DNA of 64,000 bases from Boesenbergia rotunda (GCA_024364735.1 JAGFNQ010000854.1:561856-625855); one strand, 5' to 3'. Positions 25,001-35,873 are shown, counted from the first letter of the stretch. Numbers and translations are program-made. Notes: generated by a model not told the origin, from the letters alone.

Positions 25001-28000
25001 GTTAGAGTATGCGCGCCTCATGGTAGAAATTTTGATCACCGGGGAAAGAGTTGAGAGTGTGGTGATCACATTGCCCATTGGAGTTCAACTTAATCTAAAG
25101 GTTGTCTATGAGATAGTGTCGGATTTTTGTGAAGACTGTTGAAGAATGGGACATCGATAGGAGGCTTGTCACTAAAATCGTGATCAAACAAGATGGGAGG
25201 TACCGACTAATCAGAATTACAATCAAAATTGGAGGCAACACTCTCAATCTGCAAGAGGGCGTCGACGTTTGAGATATTATCGTCATACTTAGCAGGGGTG
25301 AGGAACGACTCAGGGTGCAAGGACAAAGGAGGGGTCGGAGAACATAACTAATTGGCGATTGTGGAGGTTCCCGACCCTATTACGATGCAGGAACCGTCGG
25401 CTCTGGATGAAGACACTCAGGGGGCGGCAAGAACTGAGATACAACAAACTCACAAAGAAAGGACATCACAACTATCTTCACGGGATGAAGTGCAGGATGA
25501 TGAATGGAGGTTGTTCCACACCAACCAAAGACAGGGCACCGGTTACTACAGCTACCAGTACCTCCAACTCATCAGAGAAGAGTGTCCAGGCGGCCATTGT
25601 ATCCTATAAGTCCTCAGCTTCATCCTTATTGAAGACTAATGGAACAGCAAGTAAAGACATGGCAGATCAGTTGCCAAATGAAGATTGCGGCATGGAATAT
25701 ACGGAGCTTCCATAAGGCCCTGAAGGGGGGAGGGGCAGCACCACCTCAAGCACAAAGGAGTACAAGTAATGGCGGTTTGCAGTATGGGACAAGCTAATAA
25801 TTTCGGTTTGTCTAACCACGGTCACATTTTACTCTTATGGGATATGCAAGTTTCTTTGGATCTTCTTGTTATGGAGGAACAATTCGTCCATTGTCGTATT
25901 CCTAAAGCTTCCTCGCCACATTTATCTATGATCTGCATTCTATAGTGGCTAGGTGGCCTTTATGGGACTCTCTTACGTCAATTGGATAGAACATTTTTGA
26001 GCCGTGACTTTTAATGAATGATTTCAACTCTCTTTTGATGATCCAAGACAAGAGGGAGGGCAACATGTCACCAACTATGAACTTCATGACGTGGAGAGGT
26101 TTGTGCATTTGTGTGGTTTGGTGGATCTCCGATCAATTGGTTGTAGGTTGACTAGGACAAACGGCATGGTATCTTGCAAGCTTGATGATACCCTAGTCAA
26201 TTCACATTGGCTATTGGCATATTATGAGAGTCATGCGGAGTTTATGGTGCCTGGTTGCCTTTCAGATCACTCATGTGGCATACTCTCCACGCTAGCAAGG
26301 GAGAGGGGGCTAAATAGGTCTTTCAAATTCTTTAATATGTGGACATTACATAGTAGCTTATAAGATTTGGTAGAGGGGGAGGGCTGGCTTATGGAAATGT
26401 TCAATATAGGCTAAAGGCGAAGTTCACACGTTTGAGGGGTAAGCTGCGATTTCTAGATAAAGAACACTTCCAACATATTTTGGAGAAAACAACAAGAGCA
26501 AAGGAGTTAGAAGAAGCTCAATATGGGCTCTTGCGGGGGTGAGCCTCTGAGTGAGTATGGAACATTAAGGAAGAAAGCCACGCTAGTTATGGAGGTAGAG
26601 AAGACTTTTTATCAACAAAGAGCTAAGACTATTTATCTCAAGAATAGCGACAAGTGTACCAAGTTTTTTCATGATTTGGTAAAGCGAAACAATAAGAGGA
26701 ATGCCACCATCACAATCACGAAATAGTTCAGAAACAAACATCAAGTTTGGAGGAGGTTGCCAATGAGTTTGTGGTATATTTTCAAGGATTGTTGGGAACT
26801 AGCGAACCTTGTATTCCATTGGACAGTTGTAACATGGAAGGGAGGAAGTTGTCCGAGGGTCAAATGAAGGTGCCAACCATGCCCGTTGTTGATGAAGAGA
26901 TTTGCCTTGCATTATTTGATATTGGGAAGGATAAAGCCCCCGGTCCAAATGAGTTTAATGCCAAGTTCTTTACCTCGGCATGGGACATGGTAGGAGCAGA
27001 AGTTTTGGCTGCAGTTCGTGAGTTTTTCCAGCATGGGTGGCTTCTTAAGCAATAGAATCACACATTGCTTACGTTGATACCCAAATCTAATCATTCGTCA
27101 TGGGTTTCAGACTTCCGACCAATATCATATTATACGGTCTTTTACAAGGTTATCTCAAAGGTGTTGACAGGTCGAAGGTAATGGTTGTCTTATCAGATCT
27201 GACGTAAACGACTTTTGTTCAAGGTAACTCTATTGGGGAGAACATTAATCCTGCACGGGAATTATCGAGGAAGTATGCCCACAAACACACATATAGTTCT
27301 TTACTTGATGCGGTGGCGAAGAAGGTCGTGGCATGGCCTAAACATACCTTATCTTATATTGGCTAGTTGGTGTTGATACGTTCTATGCTTCAAGGTGTTG
27401 AATGTTATTGGCTTTCTATTCTTCCAATGCCTTGTAAGGTGATTGATAACTCTATGGTATATGTCGATCTTTCATTTGGTCTACTAAGCGCCTACCGATC
27501 TCTTAGGCAACAATATGTTTATTAAAGGAAGAAGGGGGTTATGGCCTTTGGGATTTGCAAGCTTGGAACAACGCTCTATTATGTCGAACGGCCTGGAATG
27601 TTCAAAATAAGATGGATTCACTTTGGGTTCGATGGGTGCATCAGCACTATCTTAAAGGTACAGATTTTTGGCATTAGCAAGGAAAGCCGTCAATTCTCCT
27701 TTGATCAAGCGCTTACTACAGATTCAGGATGATCTATTGCAAAAAAAACAAGGGGCCAAAAACGGCCAACATCAAGATGATAGAATGGTTTGCGGGGGAA
27801 AAGAAGGGGGCGGTCAATGCGTATGAATTGATTAACCTCGTGCTGCCAAGGTTTATTGGGCGCTGGTGGTTTGAAGGGTTGGTTTGCTGCCTAAGCACCG
27901 ATTCACCCTTTGGTTGAAGACCCACGAACAGTTGAGGACAGCGGATAGAATGTCATATGTAACCGACAAGCTATGTTCCTTTTGTCGGCATCAAGAGGAG

Positions 28001-29463
28001 TCCAATTCCCACTTTTGTTTCCATTGCCTAATTGTGAGGGAGCTTTGGGACAAGGTGCGGGGTTGGTTGGGCTTTCGCCATCAGACTTTTTCGGTCCAGT
28101 GATTATTCAAGGCATTCCGAAAGCTATATCGAGGCAACAGACAACTTGCAATGGCTTGATATTTGGTGGTTTCCTGTATGGTTTTCCTAGTGTGGCAAAC
28201 TCGCAACAAATGTCATTTTGAGAGTGATATTCCTTGTGTTGAGAGGTTGTTCCACAAGGTTCAGATTCATGTTTTTCGTTTCATTGATACATAGAGTAGT
28301 AGTAGCTTCGTGATGTTGTCTGTCAGTAGATGTCTAGAGTGTAGTAGCTTTGTGATGGCGTCTTTCATTTCATTTCATTACGTCTAGAGTTGTAATGATT
28401 TGTGGCTTGAGTTCTTGTTTTCACCTTTGGTTGAGACACGACAGTGAGGACAGGGATAGAATGTCATTTGTAACGACGCTATGTTCCTTTTGTCGGCATC
28501 AAGAGGAGTCCAATTCCACTTTTGTTCCATTGCCATTGTGAGGGAGCTTTGGGACAAGGTGCGGGGTTGGTTGGGCTTTCGCCATCAGACTTTTTCGGTC
28601 CAGTGATTATTCAAGGCATTCCGAAAGCTATATCGAGGCAACAGACAACTTGCAATGGCTTGATATTTGGTGGTTTCCTGTATGGTTTTCCTAGTGTGGC
28701 AAACTCGCAACAAATGTCATTTTGAGAGTGATATTCCTTGTGTTGAGAGGTTGTTCCACAAGGTTCAGATTCATGTTTTTCGTTTCATTGATACATAGAG
28801 TAGTAGTAGCTTCGTGATGTTGTCTGTCAGTAGATGTCTAGAGTGTAGTAGCTTTGTGATGGCGTCTTTCATTTCATTTCATTAACGTCTAGAGTTGTAA
28901 TGATTTTGTGAGCCTTGAGATCTCATTGTATATTCACCCTTTGGTTGAAGACCCACGAACAGTTGAGGACAGCGGATAGAATGTCATTTGTAACCGACAA
29001 GCTATGTTCCTTTTGTCGGCATCAAGAGGAGTCCAATTCCCACTTATGTTTCCATTGCCCAATTGTGAGGGAGCTTTGGGACAAGGTGCGGGGTTGGTTG
29101 GGCTTTCGCCATCAGACTTTTTCGGTCCAGTGATTATTCAAGGCATTCCGAAAGCTATATCGAGGCAACAGACAACTTACAATGGCTTGATATTTGGTGG
29201 TTTCCTGTATGGTTTTCCTAGTGTGCAAACTCGCAACAAATGTCATTTTGAGAGTGATATTCCTTGTGTTGAGAGGTTGTTCCACAAGGTTCAGATTCAT
29301 GTTTTTCGTTTCATTGATACATAGAGTAGTAGTAGCTTCGTGATGTTGTCTGTCAGTAGATGCTAGAGTGTAGTAGCTTTGTGATGGCGTCTTTCATTTC
29401 ATTTCATTAACGTCTAGAGTTGTAATGATTTTGTGAGCCTTGAGATCTCATTGTATATCCCCC

Positions 29464-29494
<31 letters not shown>

Positions 29495-32400
29495 ACCAGT
29501 ATTAGTCAGTACAGCTCAAACAGCAAGTTTGCTAGCATTTGGAATCTAGTCAGCCTACAACATCTAGTTTGGTCATCTTCTTCTTATCTTTTAAAACTTG
29601 ATGGGTTTTTGATACCTTCTTAACTCACTTCATAAATTTGGATCAATTCAACCTCTTTTGCTCATAGATCTGAATATACCAAGAAAACTGCCTCATAAGG
29701 CTAGCTTTGGAAGTTCTAGAGACTGGCTATTCTTGTAGTGAAACATATCTGAACTCAGTGTCGAGATGAAAAGAATCTAGTCTAACTAAAGCAAGGTTTC
29801 AGATATTCTCCAATGATTTTGTAAACACATAGCAAAGCATAAATTCAAATTAAATCTTGAAAGTTGAAATTGCTACCAACATCCTAGAACTAACAAAATT
29901 GAATTTTTCATTAAATATTTAAGTTTCATTCTGAGCTAGAGTTTGGGTCCCTGACCAGAAGAAATCAGCATTGTGACATTTAGCTCATGTTAGCATATGG
30001 TGTTGGTGGTACAGATGAGGAAGAGGAAGATGACGAAGAAGAAGAAAAGGAGGAAGAAGAAGAAGAAGATTATGGTAACCTGGAGAAGGTAGAAACGCAT
30101 CTATCACTGATTCTGGAGAAAGCTTCACACGATTTGCATGAAGCCTTAGTCTCTCCCTAACTTGTCCACAGCAAAACCAAAGCATAACAAAACCATCTGC
30201 CTCTCTCAATTGATCAACATCAGAGATCACCTCAACAAGAATAGGGTTTTGAGTACCATGAGTCTTGAAGGGACAACCAATCACAGCAACCCGCGATAAA
30301 AAATCATGAAGAATGTTATACTAAGCCTGCATACGGAAAAGGAAGAAGTTTTGCACTTGGTTATCCTTGTTTTGCTAGAGCCATTCTACATCTTGGTGCA
30401 ATAGCAATGTAATATCTTGATTGTGCAGGTAAGCATGGCATGAGATTGTAAACCAGATTTAATGTTGAGAATATATGCCACAAAGAAAGAAGATTGCTAA
30501 TCTAATTCATCATGTAATACAAAAATTATTGAAAATATATTCGAAAACTTGAAGTGTGTATCAAAATCCATTGAACGTGTACCCTGTCTGAAAATTTTGT
30601 TACGTTTTGCTGTTTGCTCTCATCTGGGAAGATAACAGGAAGGTATTCCACCTATCAAGTGAACAAACACATTTTTAGTAAACAAGTCTACAGACGAAGC
30701 AAACTCAATCATAGATCTGAGAGTTACAAAAATATTTTTCTAATATCCTGAAGAATAGTTGTGTGATAATAATAAGCGAACCTATGTGTGTAATCATGCA
30801 TATGTGATACCCAAATTCTACTTTTAGGAAAAATTGAACTACAACATCAGTAAAACAATAGCAACAAAATCTGATTCATCAGCAGAACAACCTGAAGATA
30901 AGTTCAGAACTAAATTATCTGTATTTCATTTCAGTATCATAGGAGTGTCAGCCATCAGCAAATCAATAGCATTTCCATAATAAACACAAACAAGTTGAAT
31001 TAACTGCAACAATCCAACCTACAGTGTGAAAAAATACAAAAGGCATTTCCTTACGTTGTATCCAGAAATGAGCACCTTAAGGATAGTTTTCCTAAAGTTG
31101 AATATGTCCTGCTAAGGTCAAGTATGATGGACAAGTAAACAATAGTTGAATAAATTTTTATACTTGATATTTAAGATACTTTCGAAGACTCAGACAATAA
31201 TATACTGACCAAAAACAAATGCATCATCTGAAAGTTTCAAACTAATTGAAGAAACCGTATGATTTCTAGCTTGGATAATGAGATTATTCAAGTGTTAACC
31301 TAATATCGTCTTTGCAGGAGATCCAAGACTCATAGGACCAAGGACTGAAGTCAAAGTCGATGGGTAAGAGCAAGACTCAGGAAGCAAGCAAACTAGTTTA
31401 ATAGACGAAACACATCTATGCTTAAAGCCCTGTCAAGAACAAAGTTGTTTCCAAGGTAGCTAGGATCGCGTTTTTACTCGTGGGATCGCACAATCCTACG
31501 CTTCTACCCCCATGCCAGCGATCCCAATCCCAGCTCCAGCTCGCCATCGCCGTCGCGCGGTGAGATTGCCGGGCAAGATCATGGGATCACTAAAATCGTG
31601 TGATTCCGGCGATCCGGACGATCCGAGAGAAGCTAGCCCAAATCTGCGACCCAAACAACCTAAAATGTGGCCCATTCTTAGCCCCCATAACCCTAAGTAA
31701 GATTTATCCCCATTCTCAGCCCCCAGCATTCTCAATCGGTCCCCTTCACTCTCTTCAAACCACACCTCACCTTGCCGCCGCCGCCGCCGCACCATAAGTA
31801 AGATTTGTCCACATTTTCTTTAATGTTTTTAGTTTATATGATATCAAAAACTTGTAGACTTATTTCACTTTATGCTATGATTTATGGATTATGAGTGTAT
31901 GACTCATGGTTCTTGGACTATTTACATTTTAAATTAAAGTTAAGTATGTTAGTTGTGACTATTTTTACTTATTTATGTCATGTTATATGAAATATATGTG
32001 TGATGTTAGTTTTGGTAGGTTCTGGTAGGATCTTACAATCCGTGTTACGATCCCACGTTTTACAATTTTGCATCTCCCGTCTGATTCCAAGTAAGATCTC
32101 GATCTTAGCTACCTTGGTTGTTTCAACGATGACAACTACAAGATCTGTAGCATGTTGCCCTTTACCGTTCAATTATTTTTGATTCACTCCTATATCTATT
32201 TAATTGAATGGAAACTGTATCCTGGATTCAAATAATGGTTGGCCGCAAAAATAAATTTATCCTTTTACAAGATCAGAAATCATTGATGAATAACAAATAT
32301 TCTGACAACAGTAAGGGAAGGAAATAGGAAAAATAATTACGCAAACAATCATACTTGCAACAATTAAATACTGATTTCAGAAATACATGTGAACCTTGGA

Positions 32401-35400
32401 ACTTATATAAATTAAAGATGTAAAATATCATAACACAATTAATATGATAAAAAAAATTTGGAACTATCAGATAATGTACCTCCATAAAGTTGTGAAACTG
32501 TGTGAACATTCTAAACATGAGCTTCAGCAAATTAACATTTCCCCTGAATTGAGTGAAAAGTAATTCATTACAAGTACAGCAAGGACAGTAACTAGAAATA
32601 TATTATGCGTAGAATCCGTACCAAGATTGGTCAAAATGTACATAAGGATAGCGAACAACCACAGGTTGTAATGGCAAACCAGGAAGGAATGCACCCAGTC
32701 GAAATGAAATGAGGAACCTCCCATTTGTAGTGGTCCCCTCAGGAAATAACATAACACGTGGAAAATCATTGGAAGAAGCCTTTCTCTGTTTGCATGTCCT
32801 AGAAAGAAAATTTCTGTATCAATAGCTAATAAATATATTTCAATTTAATTTTCCTTATCAGTCCTCTTAAAATTAGGTTGTTTTCCTCCTCCTAAATATA
32901 AATTAAAGATATTCATTCATCATCATATCTATATTCTATTGTAACACCGAAACGAATTGCTTATGAAAAATCTTTACATGAAGAGGTAAAATGAATTATG
33001 TTCTACAACACCAATCAAAATCTCATAGTCAGTAGACAGTACTGAGGCAACAATCTTCTAATTAGTTTGCTAATGTCTGAAGACTCTGGGCCCTGATAAC
33101 CAGCATTTTATTCTAAAAATGGCTATTTGATCTTGACATGTGAAGAGAGCAAGCCAATAAAGCCAGACTTCAAAATGTGCATCTCCGAAGACCAGTTTTC
33201 CTAGATTAGCTAAACTTTTAAGTTGGTTAAGACCAATACAACTTGAGGTGTAATCAAGTTATGTTACTCATATTTAGTAATTTTCTTCAGAAAATTTATC
33301 TGAATTTTGTGTGTGTGTGTGCGCGCGCGTGCGCTGTGTTGGACATAGAGGCATTTTGTTAGGCCCGAACTCAATCAATATTGACTAGTTAAGTTTGTCA
33401 TTGCCACCATGGTAGGAACATTGGTTTGACCAACTATGTAATGTATCTGAATGCCAAAGAACAATAGACATTAAAATTCAATAAACTAACTTAAATAGAA
33501 TGTAGCTGAGCAAATGTAGGAAAGAAAATTGATTATATAGACAATAGCACTGATCTAGAAGTCACACAGTCTTTATACCTTTATTTCATGAATAGCAAGC
33601 TTTCTTGATTGTGGTGAGAACCTATCAACATATATAACCTACAAAATATGACAAGCATATCATTATAAAATGATTCGATAAAAAAAATTCCCATGAGAGG
33701 ATAAGAATAAAATAGTTATTAAAATGAACACCCATTGATGAAAGATCCCTAGACAACAGAGATTACCTGCATTGCTCTAACAATAGTTCCAACAAAAGGC
33801 AATGAATCATGTGATTCAGAAGCAACCATAGTTGGAATTAGTTCATAGAAAAAGAATATTGGCTCAATGTATGAGATATGATTGCAAACAACTATAGGTG
33901 CAATCTCCCGGGGAGCCGGTCTTCCTTTTCGTTTAATCCACTGGTAGCTGTTAGAAAAAGCAGTCATAGAAGCAACCATCAATAAGCTAAATGGACAAGC
34001 ATCTACAAGTTAAACATGCTTCATAAGTTGGGAAAAATCTACATTCCTGCAATTCAAGCAATGCTTTGAATACAGGACAACTCCATGGAAGAAATATTGA
34101 AACGTTCACAGAAAATACATAATGAATATACCATCATCAAAGGAAAACATACATCAATTACAGCATTTTGTAGTTCTAATGAATTGGATTAATACTCTAA
34201 AAGACAACAAAAGTTTACCAGATCATATTATATGTTTCAAAGAATAAAATCAATTTTTGCTAGAATAAAACTTACGTCAATTATAGAATTTTGTAGTTCT
34301 AATGATTTGGATTAATACTCTAAGGACAAAGAAGGCTTCCCAGGTCTTATTATATTTTCAAAGAATAAAATCAATTTTTTCTAGAATTTTACTTCTAAAG
34401 ACAAGTTTCCATTCAAAGTGGACCTGCAAGCAATACAGACTTAACAATGTGCAACAAAAACCATGAGACTTTAGCCTGTCACCAGTTGACCTGAATTTAA
34501 CTGATATAATCATTTTTATGTTAAAAATTTAATGATGTGTTCATGGCATAATGATTTTTCACAAGCGACATCAGAACCAGCTTGGTAGATGTTTCAGGTC
34601 CAATTTGAGTCATTAACTTCATCCCAAAATTTATTAAAACTCTCCTTAGTTTGTGTGCAGGCTTATAAATTATATAAAAGAAAGTATGCTTAGAGTTACA
34701 ACAGTGAAGAGTTTGGTTGATCTCATATAAAGGAAGCATATTTGGCAACAGTGAACCTCCCACACCAATTGAGGCTTTGTTTGCAAATACCTATGAGGCA
34801 GATACTTGAGAAAATTCGGATAAATAAACATGACCTAACCATGTTCTTGATATTCTACCCACATTTGAAGGCGGAAGATACTGGTCCTAAAAGATCAAAG
34901 AAGTTCACTTTTACCATTAAAATACTGCATATTTTTAAATGAAAATCAGGAGATAAAGAAAGAGGATCTGATTTTGAAAATAATAGAAAGTATAGAAACG
35001 CATGATCATAGAAAGTACAAAAACCACTGTATTGAGGGATTGATATTCGAACCGAATCTTCATTTACACAACAATGTTTGTAGTGGTCCCATATAATTCA
35101 GAGTTATCCAAACCAAGACAGGTCCATGATTTAATGAGTCGAAACTCCAAACTTATACCAAAGAAGTTATAAGACTATTTTTTTTTTCTTACTCCAAACA
35201 AAGTATCAAAAATAATAATAATTTTTTTGTCATCACACTTTTCATCAAAATAAATATACGCAATAATTCTGAGAGCTAGTTTCTTTGCGGTTAGCATTTA
35301 TTGACGACTAATAGTATCAATATTAACCAAGAGTAGAAAAAAAAATTTTGCACTCAACTACACTAAAATGTTAAGTTCCATAATCAAACCTAAACCAGAC

Positions 35401-35873
35401 TGCTAAAGAATCCTCTGATTAAAGGACCACAGATCCCCTTTTTACGCTTCTAGTAAGACGGAATATTACCCGAAGGAGAAGAGGATTAAGCGGGCACAAA
35501 GCCTGGTGAGCCACATGGCACGGCAACGCCACCTCGGCATGGGTCTTTGCTTATCCTTCCATCCGTACAGCGCCACCAACGTCGCCACGTAGCCCACCGC
35601 GATCGCGATGCCGAAAAGAACGAGCCGCGACGCGGCTATCGGCAGGCATAGGACCGTCTTGCACCATTCGTACATCCCGGATATGTATGGGATCTGGTTC
35701 CGGAAAGGATCGATAGGGCTCATCGGAGGCAGTTCGAGGGGCGGCGCGCCAAGGAACGCGTAGGGGTTCTCATCCGGCGCCGCGTCGGTTCCCCGCTCAA
35801 GTAAGCCGTTCACGTCGATGGCGACCTCGGAGTCGATGAGGGGAGCAGTGAGTTCTCCGTTGAGATCCGCCAT
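11924..35873 (-). CDS. LPEAT2: LPEAT2-type lysophospholipid acyltransferase with EF-hands, 13 exons
   Basis: Exons on the minus strand in coding order: 35470-35873, 33767-33947, 33579-33638, 32622-32785, 32480-32543, 30583-30651, 20801-20896, 20179-20223, 15996-16066, 13811-13877, 12996-13046, 12279-12389, 11924-12061. All introns are GT-AG, phases match throughout, and no internal stop occurs, giving 506 aa (plant LPEAT2 is about 540). A hydrophobic segment lies at residues 73-105. Acyltransferase motif I NHISYIEP is at 157-164, with Glu in place of the commoner Asp, as I recall for LPEAT2 proteins; FPEGTT is at 229-234; LQPVVVRYP starts at 254. EF-hand-like loops follow near 381, 413 and 467. 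Family role: acyl-CoA-dependent reacylation of lysophosphatidylethanolamine and related lysolipids at endomembranes. The start at 35873 (MADLNGELTAPL) is preferred over the in-frame ATG at 35954. About 22.4 of 24 kb is intron. Confidence 0.93.
15505..16003. repeat. 248-bp tandem duplication ending at LPEAT2 exon 9
   Basis: Two adjacent copies start with gtgacaatgtcgc at 15505 and 15753, a 248-bp period. The right-hand copy runs into the donor and last bases of exon 9 (15996). The left-hand copy ends in a shortened version of the same exon end (gacttagaatct, about 15741-15752), so a vestige of the exon border lies inside intron 9. Confidence 0.75.
16551..19702. mobile_element. 3.15-kb insert in LPEAT2 intron 8, LTR-like, flanked by direct repeats
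   Basis: The segment is bounded by the 16-bp direct repeat aaagtggcatttcctc at 16535-16550 and 19703-19718; the similarity extends upstream with gaps (catcaat...cctgaa). The left part (16551-17040) looks like a GC-rich transcribed leader, and the right part contains gagtccgtccggactcacc (about 19233-19252) and ends near ggggggcatgaca, features I associate with Del/Tekay-type LTRs. No long coding frame exists. I read it as an LTR-like block truncated at its left end, but the insertion mechanism is unresolved. It contains the Harbinger-like MITE. Confidence 0.45.
17794..18275. mobile_element. PIF/Harbinger (Tourist-like) MITE, TSD TAA
   Basis: The left end is ggctgcgtttggtagggtg (17794) and the right end is ccctaccaaatgtagcc (18275), inverted repeats flanked by TAA at 17791-17793 and 18276-18278. 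Repeated taatgtaatcnnnattacat blocks flank a GC-rich core (about 17975-18090) built from gtcgtcggccgg-type repeats. It is non-coding and nested inside the intron 8 insert. Confidence 0.8.
20179..20896 (-). CDS. LPEAT2: LPEAT2 exons 7-8
   Basis: Exon 7 (20801-20896, 32 codons) encodes TSNAMSRALNVLQTTHSFGD and the ASELGK end. Exon 8 (20179-20223, 15 codons) encodes ERCANYMVEMAWVEN. Both are phase 0. They correspond to the linker between the acyltransferase domain and the EF-hand region. Confidence 0.9.
22711..25715 (+). pseudogene. LINE ORF1 remnant, partly triplicated
   Basis: The first 112-residue frame (22711-23049) encodes a DUF4283-like domain (IVGCFMGSHPGQDKVVAIAS, WIVYQF, LLGGPYF), joining by frameshift to a region ending in a knuckle-like CEDC...GH...C. 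That downstream part is repeated: the ctcttcaacgaagatggg landmark recurs at about 23014, 24062 and 24852, and caggcggccattgtatcc recurs at about 23993, 24782 and 25587. Full units are about 790-805 bp, plus an extra partial unit of about 240 bp near 23420-23750. Stops interrupt all copies. Confidence 0.7.
25680..27290 (+). pseudogene. LINE ORF2 remnant: endonuclease and N-terminal RT
   Basis: The endonuclease start (MKIAAWNIRSFHKALK, about 25678-25725) is followed by broken frames, including 26091-26363 (NGMVSCKLDDTLVNSHWL, LSDHSCGI), the C-terminal half of an L1 endonuclease with its SDH motif. RT blocks begin at 26747 (FVVYFQGLLG, DKAPGPNEFNAKFF) and continue past a stop at 27053. The RT palm motif region is missing. 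Confidence 0.7.
27884..29458 (+). repeat. Three tandem copies of the LINE 3' end
   Basis: Units begin in the zf-RVT-like coding end (FTLWLKTHEQLRTADRMS, CSFCRHQEESNSH) and run through the 3' UTR. The landmark ctatgttccttttgtcggc occurs at about 27971, 28479 and 29002, so spacing is 508 and 522 bp. The middle copy has several deletions. The third starts directly after the genomic-tail-like cattgtatat of the second. Confidence 0.85.
29459..29495 (+). repeat. poly(C)26-poly(A)11 tract at the LINE 3' end
   Basis: An uninterrupted run of 26 C residues is followed by 11 A residues, directly after the third LINE 3'-end copy. Poly(A) is expected for a LINE. The C run is not and may be a sequencing or assembly effect. 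Confidence 0.8.
29999..30070 (+). repeat. Purine-rich GAA/GAG microsatellite
   Basis: A nearly uninterrupted run of gaagaagaggaag-type triplets lies in LPEAT2 intron 6. The overlapping minus-strand open frame (29985-30284, 99 aa) reads through it as a Leu-rich tail and matches nothing I recognise. Confidence 0.7.
30583..30651 (-). CDS. LPEAT2: LPEAT2 exon 6
   Basis: A 69-nt exon encoding VEYLPVIFPDESKQQNVTKF and three more residues. It lies between gatag|gtgg and agg|gtacac, in phase 0 on both sides. It matches the conserved VEYLPV segment that follows the catalytic core in this family. A 9.7-kb intron separates it from exon 7. Confidence 0.9.
31452..32116. mobile_element. Non-autonomous hAT element, 8-bp TSD GTTGTTTC
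   Basis: The ends caaggtagctaggatcg (31452) and cgatcttagctaccttg (32116) are inverted repeats with one mismatch, flanked by perfect 8-bp duplications gttgtttc at 31444-31451 and 32117-32124. The element lies in LPEAT2 intron 5. The left half (31500-31800) is GC-rich with short open frames on both strands lacking known domains. The right half is AT-rich. No transposase. Confidence 0.82.
32480..33947 (-). CDS. LPEAT2: LPEAT2 exons 2-5 (acyltransferase domain)
   Basis: Four short exons (33767-33947, 33579-33638, 32622-32785, 32480-32543) encode the PlsC-type catalytic core. Exon 2 carries APIVVCNHISYIEP and ASESHDSLPFVGTIVRAMQ. Exon 3 carries VIYVDRFSPQSRK. Exon 4 carries FPEGTTTNGRFLISFRLGAF. 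Exon 5 carries LMFRMFTQFHNFME. The acceptor of exon 4 is taken at 32786/32785 because the earlier AG at about 32799 breaks frame. Confidence 0.92.
33310..33336. repeat. (TG)n(CG)n microsatellite
   Basis: Alternating purine-pyrimidine run, tgtgtgtg passing into cgcgcgcg, in LPEAT2 intron 3. Such a tract can adopt Z-DNA; here it is simply a length-variable marker. Confidence 0.8.
34149..34392. repeat. Two-copy 123-bp tandem duplication in LPEAT2 intron 1
   Basis: The unit starting acatcaattacagcatttt at 34151 recurs at 34274 with substitutions. Both copies share gtagttctaatga and caaagaataaaatcaattt. It is non-coding. Confidence 0.7.
35470..35873 (-). CDS. LPEAT2: LPEAT2 exon 1 (N-terminus and membrane segment)
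   Basis: Encodes the first 134 residues plus two bases of a Gly codon; the donor is gg|gtaata at 35470/35469. It is GC-rich, unlike the other exons. Contains the acidic N-terminus, a proline-rich stretch ELPPMSPIDPF, and the hydrophobic helix LVLFGIAIAVGYVATLVAL, followed by a basic segment before the catalytic domain. Confidence 0.92.

Larger units (their letters stand above)
21823..29495 (+). mobile_element. Decayed L1-type LINE with internal tandem amplifications
   Basis: Non-LTR retrotransposon antisense to LPEAT2, within intron 6. In order: a leader (about 21823-22690); ORF1 remnant (22711-25610) with a DUF4283-like segment and a C-x2-C-x4-H-x4-C-type zinc-knuckle remnant; an endonuclease start IAAWNIRSFHKALK (about 25685-25730); a reverse-transcriptase fragment with KAPGPNEFNAKFF and HTLLTLIPKS (26747-27170); a deletion junction near 27290 that removes the catalytic centre; and a zf-RVT-like C-terminus (27884-28100). 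Then come repeated 3' ends and a poly(C)-poly(A) tail. Frameshifts and stops are throughout. The 5' boundary is approximate and I found no convincing TSD. Confidence 0.8.

Noticed and set aside
21783..29510. TSD for the LINE (agtacaactga versus agtacagctca)
   Set aside because: The match is partial and not adjacent to both ends, so no duplication is claimed.
32786..32800. LPEAT2 exon 4 starting after the ttctag at about 32799
   Set aside because: It would add 13 nt and break the frame. The acag just before agaaag keeps it.
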